NCBI GenBank assembly: GCA_045613065.1 | Contig: JAZLAH010000012.1 | Span: 1-49,073, forward strand | Origin: Fimenecus sp045613065 | GTDB taxonomy: Bacteria > Bacillota > Clostridia > Oscillospirales > Acutalibacteraceae | Direction: 5' to 3' | Length of the DNA: 49,073 nt | In this document: piece by piece, positions 41,549 through 49,073 of the stretch | How positions within the stretch are numbered: position 1 is the stretch's first letter | Layout: each line of letters starts with the position of its first letter | Translations under genes and position numbers: made by a program | Notes under the pieces: generated by a model | What the model was told of the DNA's origin: nothing | What the model saw: only the letters and a program-made list of their open reading frames with translations | Databases searched by the model: none

Positions 41549-43501
41549 TTATTCAAAATATTTTTCTATATTTGTACCTTTTCTGACAAAAGCGATAAAC
41601 TCGTCAATTTCAGCTTTTATTGTGTATGTGCCCTTTGTGTAAGTGATACCGTTTTTTGTAAGTATCCATTCACCATCAGGAATATATACCTCTTTTTCTG
41701 TTTGTCCTTTATTCACGATAGGTGCAAAGATTATATCATCACCAAAGAAATACTGACTATCAAGAGTATAGCAGATTTCATCATTTGGATAGTGGAAAAA
41801 CATTGGTCTTATTACAGGATAACCCTTTTCACTTGCAGTGTCGAACTGTTTTTGAATATATGGACGAAGTTTTTCACGAATAGCAAGGAGCTTTTTGATA
41901 ATCTCAAAGTTTCTTTCACCAAAGCTCCAGATTTCATTTGGGTCACCACTTGGCTCTTTTAGTCCGGCTGTTGGTTCAAAATGACGATTTCGTGAACCGT
42001 GAAGTCGCATAATAGGACTGAAGAGTCCAAACTGGAACCAACGAATTATAAGTTCTTTAAAATCATCACTTTGGATGTCTGCACCATAAAAACCACCGAT
42101 ATCTGTATTCCACCAAGGAATGCCACACATTGCCATGTTTTGTGCTGCTTTTACCTGATGAGCAAGACTTTCAAATGTGGATTCAATATCACCTGACCAT
42201 ACAAGGGAGGCAAATTTTTGACTCCCTAAATACGCACAACGTGTAAGAGTAATTATGTCATCTCTACCAATCGACTTGAATCCGTCAAAAGCCATTTTTG
42301 AGTAATAATATGGATACAAGAGTGCCACCATATCAGCACGGCCTTTATACCAAATCAAATTGTCAAAGTGTTCAGGATGTATTTCAGGTTCTGCTTCATC
42401 AAACCACAATGCATCAACACCGTTGTCAATATAATTCTCTTTTAATTTCTTCCAAACATATTCTCTGGTTGCAGGATTTGTGACATCGATTTCACCTTGC
42501 CAACCGTAAAAATCAAATACTCTGTCGCATCCGCGAGTTGTTCGCATAAGCATATTATTACTTCGCATATAGTGATAGTTTTCACTACCACCATTAATTG
42601 TAGGCCACATTGATACAATCAGCTTTGTGTTCATGTTATGTAGTTCATCAGTCATAGCTTTAACATCAGGCCAATATTTAGGGTCAAATTTATAATCACC
42701 TTGCTCTGTCCAATGAAAATAGTCGCAGATTATTGCAGAAAGAGGAATCCCAAGCTCCTTGTACTTTCTTGCAACAGTTAAAAGCTCTTCCTGAGTTTCA
42801 TAACGAAGTCTGCTTTGCCAAAATCCTGTTGCCCACTGTGGCATTTTTGGAGCATATCCTGTTAAGTCTGCAAGAGTTGTACAAGCTTCTTTTGGAGTAC
42901 CTGCTATAACAACAAAGTCCATAAATTTGCAACATTCACAACTCCAACGAGTACGATTGTTTGAAAGCTCACAAAGACCGATTGATGGATTATTCCAAAG
43001 AAAACCATATCCTAAGGATGAGTAAACATATGGGATTGTACATTTTGCGTTCACGTTACGAATGTCAATTGATGAGCCTTTAAGGTCAAATTCGTTGTCC
43101 CAAGAATGGCCAAGACCAAAGAAATGCTCACCTTTGTTTGGTTCAAACATGATACGAGCTGACCACAGTTCACTACCCTTATTATCAAAATGACGGAAAT
43201 TACTGTGGAATGTAAGTTCAGGTTTCTCCTCAAGAATTTTCTTGCCATTTGCATAGAAAGTCGACTTGCCATTTGACTCAAGCTTCACCTTAAGAGTTCC
43301 ACAAGCAAGAGTCACATAATTGTCAAACTCCTCAATTTCAGCAATTGCATTCTGTGGCATAAGAGTATAATTTTCATCATCCGTTTTGCAATCCGGAAAT
43401 GATTGAAAGCGAATTGCATTATTACCACAGGCACTAATACGAATAAGCTCAGTATATCGCATTAATAGAATTTCGTTATTTTTGATCGTAAGGTTGTTCA
43501 C
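41549..43501 (-). CDS. Glycoside hydrolase family 31 (alpha-xylosidase/alpha-glucosidase)
   Basis: A 650-aa cytosolic GH31 enzyme without a signal peptide. The N-terminal beta domain is followed by the (beta/alpha)8 barrel with IICDYFHWTEQGDYKFDP, the nucleophile motif DALWFDEAEPE, a RCAYLGSQKFASLVWSGD segment and GIPWWNTDIGGFYG. This pattern is closest to the YicI-type alpha-xylosidase branch; alpha-glucosidase or alpha-galactosidase remain possible. The start is GTG 43501, with GAGGTGAG about 5 nt upstream. An extended -10 (TGATATAAT, minus strand, with ATTATA at 43534-43539 on the plus strand) lies just upstream. It would process imported oligosaccharides. Confidence 0.93.
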   Translation of the reverse strand: MNNLTIKNNEILLMRYTELIRISACGNNAIRFQSFPDCKTDDENYTLMPQNAIAEIEEFDNYVTLACGTLKVKLESNGKSTFYANGKKILEEKPELTFHSNFRHFDNKGSELWSARIMFEPNKGEHFFGLGHSWDNEFDLKGSSIDIRNVNAKCTIPYVYSSLGYGFLWNNPSIGLCELSNNRTRWSCECCKFMDFVVIAGTPKEACTTLADLTGYAPKMPQWATGFWQSRLRYETQEELLTVARKYKELGIPLSAIICDYFHWTEQGDYKFDPKYWPDVKAMTDELHNMNTKLIVSMWPTINGGSENYHYMRSNNMLMRTTRGCDRVFDFYGWQGEIDVTNPATREYVWKKLKENYIDNGVDALWFDEAEPEIHPEHFDNLIWYKGRADMVALLYPYYYSKMAFDGFKSIGRDDIITLTRCAYLGSQKFASLVWSGDIESTFESLAHQVKAAQNMAMCGIPWWNTDIGGFYGADIQSDDFKELIIRWFQFGLFSPIMRLHGSRNRHFEPTAGLKEPSGDPNEIWSFGERNFEIIKKLLAIREKLRPYIQKQFDTASEKGYPVIRPMFFHYPNDEICYTLDSQYFFGDDIIFAPIVNKGQTEKEVYIPDGEWILTKNGITYTKGTYTIKAEIDEFIAFVRKGTNIEKYFE

Positions 43502-43674
43502 AGTTTCTCACCTCATCGGTTGTAATACAAGATATTATATCACATCGAAAGTGTAATTGCACTAAACTTTTTATTCAGTTGTTAAAGATAGTGTTAGGAA
43601 TATGTTTTCACTTATAAATAATGTATTTAACATGCAGATGGGTATTTTGGGAACTTATTATTCAACAATAAAAA

Positions 43675-43713
43675 GCCTTGCAAAAGGGTGTAATGATTTC
43701 CCAATTGCAACGC
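43675..43713. repeat. Intergenic palindromic repeat A, copy 4
   Basis: GCCTTGCA...TTCCCAATTGCAACGC: a diverged copy with mismatches in the stem. It lies between divergent genes (GH31 and a lipoprotein), so it is not simply a terminator. The rest of this 395-bp gap holds only the two promoters. Confidence 0.8.
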
Positions 43714-43781
43714 TTATTTTCTTTTGTATGGATTAAGTTGAGATGTACTTACGAAGAGAAAATGTAGTATATTGAAAATAA

Positions 43782-43810
43782 TTGACGAGAAAAATCCATC
43801 GTGATATAAT
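43782..43810 (+). promoter_or_regulatory. Promoter of the Cys-rich lipoprotein gene
   Basis: TTGACG (43782-43787), a 17-nt spacer and TATAAT (43805-43810), about 87 bp ahead of the start codon. Confidence 0.72.
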
Positions 43811-43896
43811 GCTAATGAAACACTTTTGATTTTTAGTGTTAGAAAAGATAAAGGTTGTTTGTATTTGAATAAAATAATAGTGGGGAGTATGGTTTT

Positions 43897-44748
43897 ATGA
43901 AAAAAGCTTTCGCAATTCTTTTAGTATGTGCAATTTTGTTAGGTTTAACAAGTTGTAAAGATGAAATTAATGATAACGATGAAACAAAAACTACAGTTGT
44001 TGAAGAATCAGATGCACAAACAACAACCGAAGAGGAAAAAGAAGACGTTGATGCGGATATAGAAGTATGTAATCACAGTTGGAATGATGCGACATGTACT
44101 AAAGGTATGATATGTGCACTGTGTGGTGTTGTTGCGGGCGATCCAATAGGTCATAACTATAGTTATGCTACCTGTACATCACCAGCAAAATGTGTTATTT
44201 GCAATGATACAAAAGGGAACGCTTTTGGACACCAATATTCTGATGGATATTGTGTAAGATGTAATGAAAAAGACCCTAAACACGTTGCATATGGCACGCT
44301 TAAAGGAACGGTAACCTATAAATATAATGACTATGTGGGTCATAAAGGCGATGCTGGGGCGAGCGTGATGGTAATTCCGCGTGGTGATGATGTTAATACA
44401 GCTAAATATGATAATGCGAGGGCTGCTGCTTTATACAATGGTGTGTATGAAAGTGGAATAGTGGTAACGGAGTGCGATGGAAATGGTAACTATGTTTTCG
44501 ATAACCTTCCTGCTGGTAAATATGTTATGCTGATTGTATCAAGAGAAACAACAGATGGAGTTGCCTTTGACGATGAGGATTATTATAAAGGAATAATAAG
44601 GGCTTGTTATAAAGATTGCTTTTCTGAAAAGGATTTGGAAACATTAGTTATAATGATTGGTTTTCAAAAATATAAATATAGTTATATAGAAATTTTAGAG
44701 GATCGCACACATACGGTCTCTCACGATTTTGGTTATACATACATATGA
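43897..44748 (+). CDS. Lipoprotein with Cys-pair repeats and a carboxypeptidase-regulatory-like domain
   Basis: A 283-aa lipoprotein: signal MKKAFAILLVCAILLGLTSC with lipobox LTSC, then an acidic Thr/Glu-rich linker. Residues ~62-127 hold repeated units ending in Cys pairs (ICALCG, KCVICN, YCVRCN) alternating with GH[NQ]YS motifs, resembling a family of extracellular zinc-ribbon-like repeats. After this a Ig-like domain (GTLKGTVTYKY ... GNYVFDNLPAGKYVMLIV) resembles carboxypeptidase-regulatory/SpaA folds. It stands alone with its own promoter, ribosome binding site (GGGGAG) and terminator. Function unknown. Confidence 0.85.
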   Translation: MKKAFAILLVCAILLGLTSCKDEINDNDETKTTVVEESDAQTTTEEEKEDVDADIEVCNHSWNDATCTKGMICALCGVVAGDPIGHNYSYATCTSPAKCVICNDTKGNAFGHQYSDGYCVRCNEKDPKHVAYGTLKGTVTYKYNDYVGHKGDAGASVMVIPRGDDVNTAKYDNARAAALYNGVYESGIVVTECDGNGNYVFDNLPAGKYVMLIVSRETTDGVAFDDEDYYKGIIRACYKDCFSEKDLETLVIMIGFQKYKYSYIEILEDRTHTVSHDFGYTYI

Positions 44749-44790
44749 GTTATAGAAAGTAAATGCTCAAAGGATAAGTTGATTTTAGCA

Positions 44791-44825
44791 AAGAACTGTT
44801 TCTGTTTTGAAACGGTTCTTTTTTA
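44791..44825 (+). terminator. Rho-independent terminator after the Cys-rich lipoprotein
   Basis: A 12-bp stem AAGAACTGTTTC / GAAACGGTTCTT (one wobble) with a six-base loop, running into a run of T. Confidence 0.92.
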
Positions 44826-44941
44826 TATGTTGAGAAAAATTGATGAGTACTTCGAATATGGACATTCAACTGATGAATGATTATCAGTAATTTAAAATGA
44901 GTTAAATAGATTTTCTCATTAACCAATTGAATAACACAAAA

Positions 44942-44980
44942 GCGTTGCAAAAGGGTGTAATGATTTCCCAAATGCAACGC
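44942..44980. repeat. Intergenic palindromic repeat A, copy 5
   Basis: Perfect stem GCGTTGCA / TGCAACGC with an AAGGG...TTCCC interior. The following linker and repeat B at 45031 match the 19.2-kb copy closely. Confidence 0.9.
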
Positions 44981-45030
44981 TTGTGCTTTATATATGGCTT
45001 AAATGCTTGGTTTTTAACGGTAAAACAACG

Positions 45031-45067
45031 ATACCACTATCAACATAAATTGCATCAATAGTGGTAT
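45031..45067. repeat. Intergenic palindromic repeat B, copy 3, plus truncated A
   Basis: Stem ATACCACTAT / ATAGTGGTAT around CAACATAAATTGCATCA. It is followed by a linker like that at 30158-30208 and then by the first half of a repeat A (GCGTTGCA, 45118-45125) whose right arm is missing. With the terminator at 44791 and repeat A this accounts for most of the 574-bp gap; a small inverted repeat AATATCA/TGATATT (45249-45267) lies just before the next gene. Confidence 0.88.
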
Positions 45068-45322
45068 CTGATTTGCATTAATTACGCTATTTGATACAAT
45101 TTGTCGTTTTGAGAGTAGCGTTGCAGCTGACTGTAAATATAAAATAATGTTGGATTATGCTCTACGGATTTTGAAATTTTGTTAACACTGGTCTTTGTGT
45201 TGTTTTTAATTCAAAACATGAACATTTTCAGAAAAATGCTTTTAAAATAATATCAAGATATGATATTATAATAACATATTAGAAGTTGGCTAATAACCAC
45301 TTGGCTTTTTATAGGAGGATAT

Positions 45323-46651
45323 ATGAAACCTGTAAGTTTTTATCTTGTTACCGATACGCATTATTTAAATAATATATTAGAACCAGGTGGAGAAGCCTTT
45401 GAAAAGAATATGGTCACAGAGCAGTTTTTTGTAAAGGAAAGTAGTGCAATTATAAGCTCAACTTTCGGCAAAATTATTGAAGACAAAGAAACTGATATTG
45501 TTATTCTTCCTGGTGACCTTGTGAAAAATGGTGAAAAAGAAAGTCATAATGGTTTTGTTAAAGAACTTTACAAACTAAAAAACAATGGTAAAAAAGTTTA
45601 TGTTATAACAGCCGGTCACGATTATAACGACTCTGCCTATGTTTTAAAAGGCGATGGTCGTATGCCTGTTGAGGGTACAAATTACAACGATTTGTGTGAA
45701 ATGTATCGTGATTTTGGTTATGGTGATGCAATTGCTTTTGATGAGCCGACACACTCTTATGTTGTAGAAATCAGTGATGGTGTCAGAATGCTTGCCATTC
45801 ATTGTGACAGTAAAGACCAACCAAAAGGTACGATAGACGACAGGCTTATGGCTTGGATAAAAGAACAGCTTGATAAGGCAAAGAAAGACAACTGCTATAT
45901 TTTTGCAATTTGCCATTATCCTATCATTCCACCTGTACCTGCTTTTGAATTAGTTGGAGATGCAAAAATCAAGGATTGGAAAAAAGTAGCTTCTTTCCTT
46001 GCTGATAACGGAGTTGAGCTTGTGTTCACAGGTCATATGCACATTCAAAGCATAAACGAGTTTTATTCAGAAAACGGAAACAGACTCATTGATGTATGTA
46101 CCTCTGCTCTTGTGGGTAGTCCTGCAAAATACAGAAAAATTACCATAGATGAAAATTCTGTTCTTAAAGTGAAATCACTGGATGTACCTGATTTCGGTTG
46201 GGATTTAAAAGGACTTACGCCTCAGGAATATTTTGATAATCATTTCTCTTCTGCGATTGTTGCAAGAGTACGTGGCGCTCTCAGCGGTGGAAAGGGAATT
46301 ATTAAGCACCTTAAGGAATTTGCAAGAAAGCGCTTTGATAAAATGACGGTTAAGTCGTTAAAGCGTTTACTTTGCTTAAAACGAGATAAAGAATTTGATA
46401 AGAAAAAGTTTACTGATTTTGTTGGTGAAGTCGGCTTAAGCATATTTACAGGCGATATGCCTTATGTTGAGGGTACAGCAGGATATAACCTTATTGCAGG
46501 TATTCTCGACAGATTTTCATTTGTGCTTAAAAAAGTTGAATCAAAACTATGCAAAAATGGAGAAGAAACTGATTTGAGAAGTATGCTTCTTAATACTATC
46601 GGAAATAATAAAGGATTTTCGGACAATAATGACGAATTTACACTTAAATAA
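45323..46651 (+). CDS. Cytosolic calcineurin-like metallophosphoesterase
   Basis: A 442-aa protein without a signal peptide. Metal-site motifs appear in order: VTDTHY, LPGDLV, ITAGHDYND (GHD replacing the usual GNHD), CHYP and FTGHMHIQ. The last ~130 residues form a basic helical tail not recognised. ATG 45323 follows TAGGAGG. Unlike the enzyme at 17939 it stays inside the cell. The Asn-to-absent change (GHD for GNHD) removes one common metal ligand and may alter activity. It is 25 bp ahead of a glycosidase pseudogene, with which it may once have been cotranscribed. Confidence 0.85.
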   Translation: MKPVSFYLVTDTHYLNNILEPGGEAFEKNMVTEQFFVKESSAIISSTFGKIIEDKETDIVILPGDLVKNGEKESHNGFVKELYKLKNNGKKVYVITAGHDYNDSAYVLKGDGRMPVEGTNYNDLCEMYRDFGYGDAIAFDEPTHSYVVEISDGVRMLAIHCDSKDQPKGTIDDRLMAWIKEQLDKAKKDNCYIFAICHYPIIPPVPAFELVGDAKIKDWKKVASFLADNGVELVFTGHMHIQSINEFYSENGNRLIDVCTSALVGSPAKYRKITIDENSVLKVKSLDVPDFGWDLKGLTPQEYFDNHFSSAIVARVRGALSGGKGIIKHLKEFARKRFDKMTVKSLKRLLCLKRDKEFDKKKFTDFVGEVGLSIFTGDMPYVEGTAGYNLIAGILDRFSFVLKKVESKLCKNGEETDLRSMLLNTIGNNKGFSDNNDEFTLK

Positions 46652-46676
46652 ATTCACAGTATCGTAAGGTGAAAAT

Positions 46677-48576
46677 ATGTTATATAAAAAGAATGTTGAA
46701 AAATCACTAAAAACAGAACTTTTCAAAATCCTACCTCTGAATTCCGTGGAACACCTTTCTGGGCACTTAACTCATATTTGACAAAAGAAGAATTATGCCG
46801 ACAGATTGATGTGTTTAAGGAAATGGGACTTGGCGGATTTCATCTTCACGTAAGAACAGGTCTTGAAAACGAGTACCTTAGTGAAGAATATATGGAACTC
46901 ATCAAGGATACTGTGGTTAAAGCAAAAAGTGAAGAAATGCTTGCATGGCTTTATGACGAAGACCGTTGGCCATCGGGTGCTGCAGGTGGTCTTGTGACAA
47001 AGGATGAAAAATACAGAAGCAGATGTCTGTTTTTCACTCCTTTCAAAGAAGAAAAATACAGTGGTATCAATGACTATTGGGTAAACAAAAAAGAAAATCC
47101 TATTGCTTGTTATGATGTAATTCTTGACAGCGACGGTTTTCTTTCTTCTTACAAAAAATCGGTGAAAATGATGAGGCCGAAGGCACAAAATGGTATGCCT
47201 TTCTTGAATTGGCAAATCCTTCAAGCTGGTATAATGGTCAGACATATCTTGATACATTGAGCAGTGATGCCATTAAAAAATTCATTGAAGTCACTCACGA
47301 AAAATATAAAGCTAAAGTGGGTGATGAATTTGATAAGACCGTTCCCGCTATTTTTACTGATGAGCCTCAGTTCACAAGAAAGGCAGTTCTTAATAACTCA
47401 TTTGATAAAATGAATATTACAATGCCTTGGACTGACAATGTTCCTGAATTTTACAAAGAAATGTATGGTGAAGATATTCAAATTATTTTGAATGGAACAT
47501 TTTCACCTGAAATTTATAATACAGAAAATGGTGAAATTAAGCCGATTAAAGCAGAGTACCGAGAAGGAAAGACCATTATCCGATATCATATTTTTGGTTA
47601 TGACTCAATTCTTCTTAAACTCGTTGATGGTAAGACCGAATGTGAAAAAACACAGCATCTTCCTAAGAAATCAGGTGACATGATTTGTGAAATGTGTGAT
47701 TATGAGTTGTCTGAAGAAAATATACTTGTTCTCGATATGGCACAATGGAAAATTGACGATGACAAGGACTATTTCCCAAAAGAAGAAGTACTTCGACTTG
47801 ACAATCTTATAAGAGAATGACTTGGGATGGATGAAAGAGGTGGACAGGTTGTTCAACCTTGGATATATGGACAATCACCAAAAGACCACAAGGCAACTCT
47901 TAAATTTACTTTTGATAGTGAAATAGATTATGAAGGTGCAATTCTCGCTCTTGAAGATGCTGATGTTGCAGATGTAACCTTTAATGGTAAGAAAATTACT
48001 GAACGAGAAAATGGCTTCTATGTCGATATTTCAATAGGTAAAATGAAAAACGGCAATATAATAAAGGGTGAAAATACACTTGAAATTACTTTACCTTTCG
48101 GTCAAACTGCAAACCTTGAAAATGTATTTGTATTGGGTAATTTTGGTGTCAAAGTAACAGGCTCAATTGCAGTTATAACCGAGCTTCCCAAGAAATTGGC
48201 ATTTGGTTCTCTGATTAATCAAGGTTTTCCATTCTATTCAGGTGCAGTTACATATAAAATCAAGACAAAAACTGAAAATGGTAGTCTTACAGTTACTACA
48301 AGCGACTATATGGGTACACTTGTTGAAGTGAGTGTTGACGGTGAAATTAATATTTATCCTCCGTACACACTTGAAATCAAAGGTATTCCTAACGGTGAAC
48401 ACGAGATAGGCTTAAAGCTTTATACTCATCGATATAATTCATTCGGACCGATTCACCTTGTAGATGTAAATGAAAAATGGCTTGGTCCGGATGTTTGGCG
48501 AACTGAAGGAATAAATTGGAGTTACGAATATGTTCTTCGAACAACAGGAATTCTCAAAACTCCCGGTATAAGTTAA
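46677..48576 (+). pseudogene. Degraded GH106-like glycoside hydrolase
   Basis: Start at ATG 46677 (AAGGTG upstream) reads MLYKKNVEKSLKTELF, then breaks. One extra A in the A4 run 46725-46728 would continue FKNPTSEFRGTPFWALN. The second frame holds GGFHLHVRTGLENEYLSE and WLYDEDRWPSGAAGG, typical of GH106-like (alpha-L-rhamnosidase-type) proteins, and breaks again at the A6 run 47153-47158, resuming as ELANPSSWYNGQTYLD and FTDEPQF. A TGA at 47818-47820 interrupts the third frame before LGMDERGGQVVQPW, and the C-terminal GPDVWRTEG stretch follows. The total, ~633 codons, is short for the family: the sequence jumps near nt 47480 from the barrel to the C-terminal beta part, suggesting an internal deletion as well. 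No full protein can be made. Confidence 0.85.
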
Positions 48577-48605
48577 TTTGTTTCAGTATTAAAAGGAGCT
48601 TTTTT

Positions 48606-49073
48606 ATGATTAAAGATATTGATTTTGGTGTGATTATAATCGATGGTGTTCCCCAAAAAACAAATGATGCTACAAGAGTTATGTCGTTCAATCTTAGATA
48701 TTGTGATGACGAAGAAGGTAGTGTGAAAAATCGTTCTGTTATATCAAAAGCTATTATTGAACAGTATTCTCCTGATTCTGTTGGTGTTCAAGAGGCAACA
48801 GGTGAATGGATAGATATTCTCTCTTCAGGACTTGGAAATTATGCATATGTTGGTGAGCATAGAGATAAAGATGTAAACAGTGAATACAGTGCTGTTTTCT
48901 ATCTTAAAAGTAAGTTTAAAGTTCTCGATAGTGGTACAATATGGCTTAGTGATACACCTGAAGAAAAATATACCAAGTATGAGGAGTCGGCTTGCACAAG
49001 AATTGCAACATGGGTAGTTTTGGAAAATAAAGAAACAGGCGTTAAATATGCCCATATAAACACACATCTTGAC
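48606..49073 (+). CDS. Endonuclease/exonuclease/phosphatase-fold protein, 5' part
   Basis: The frame opens at ATG 48606 behind AAAAGGAG and runs off the right edge; 156 residues are visible. Motifs of the EEP fold are present: RVMSFNLRY (metal-site Asn), DSVGVQEATGEW (catalytic Glu), EYSAVFYLKSKFKVLDSGTIWLS and YAHINTHLD (the His and Asp near the edge). No signal peptide, so cytosolic. Relatives cleave phosphodiesters or phosphomonoesters; exact substrate unknown. It follows the pseudogene after 29 bp. Confidence 0.88.
   Translation, partial: MIKDIDFGVIIIDGVPQKTNDATRVMSFNLRYCDDEEGSVKNRSVISKAIIEQYSPDSVGVQEATGEWIDILSSGLGNYAYVGEHRDKDVNSEYSAVFYLKSKFKVLDSGTIWLSDTPEEKYTKYEESACTRIATWVVLENKETGVKYAHINTHLD

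Noticed and set aside
43675..43713. Repeat A copy 4 as a plain terminator
   Set aside because: It lies between divergent genes, so no transcript needs to end there, and its stem is mismatched.
14202..45067. CRISPR array from the recurring short repeats
   Set aside because: Copies are several kilobases apart, are palindromic and lie singly between genes; there are no regular spacers or cas genes.
46677..48576. Programmed frameshifting or selenocysteine (TGA) in the GH106-like gene
   Set aside because: Two separate A-run breaks plus a stop plus a missing internal segment are far better explained by decay; no SECIS-like hairpin or slippery site with a pseudoknot was seen.

Overview
The window comes from a low-GC, strictly anaerobic Firmicute, most likely a gut-type Clostridia (Oscillospirales-like). 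The evidence is AGGAGG-type ribosome binding sites, Gram-positive signal peptides and lipoboxes, many radical-SAM and Fe-S proteins, FIVAR/InlB-type surface domains, and no outer-membrane genes. No rRNA, tRNA, CRISPR array, phage gene or transposase was seen.

Layout. (1) 2-7286: an operon running HdrA (C-terminal part only), FlxD/MvhD-like, FlxC-like, FlxB-like, FlxA-like, a 2Fe-2S/4Fe-4S FrdB-like subunit, a FrdA-like flavoprotein and an AspT/SucE-type carrier. It reads as a soluble, flavin-based electron-bifurcating NADH/ferredoxin fumarate reductase with a succinate (or other dicarboxylate) exporter. (2) 7351-14124: a nucleotidyltransferase, a polyisoprenyl-type GT2, two B12-binding radical-SAM proteins and, divergently, a GT-C-like membrane glycosyltransferase. 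This is probably an envelope lipid or glycan locus. (3) 14341-17638: a three-repeat secreted PepSY protein and an OmpR-type two-component system whose kinase sensor also looks PepSY-like. Both transcription units carry the same 11-bp-periodic box. (4) 17939-19192: an exported metallophosphoesterase.

(5) 19541-41447 is the centrepiece: two tandem, diverged copies of one operon. Each has a giant exported protein (2465 and 2618 aa, sharing a C-terminal module of about 650-780 aa), a 78/79-aa four-cysteine peptide that looks like a RiPP precursor, a membrane-anchored lipoprotein-like protein, an HPr-kinase-like P-loop protein and a radical-SAM/SPASM maturase. Unit 2 also has a PqqD-like peptide-recognition protein, of which unit 1 keeps only a C-terminal relic. 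The peptides share a leader motif, four cysteines and an invariant SNxFES C terminus ending in serine. A strong hairpin follows each peptide gene. I propose a peptide-modification system (radical-SAM crosslinking plus possible C-terminal serine phosphorylation) tied to giant surface proteins, one of them a GH2 glycosidase.

(6) 41549-49073: a GH31 glycosidase, a Cys-rich lipoprotein, a cytosolic metallophosphoesterase, a degraded GH106-like glycosidase pseudogene (two A-run frameshifts, one stop, probable internal deletion) and the start of an endonuclease/exonuclease/phosphatase-fold protein. Two families of small palindromic intergenic repeats (A: five copies; B: three copies, often combined with A) punctuate the window and flank the tandem units.
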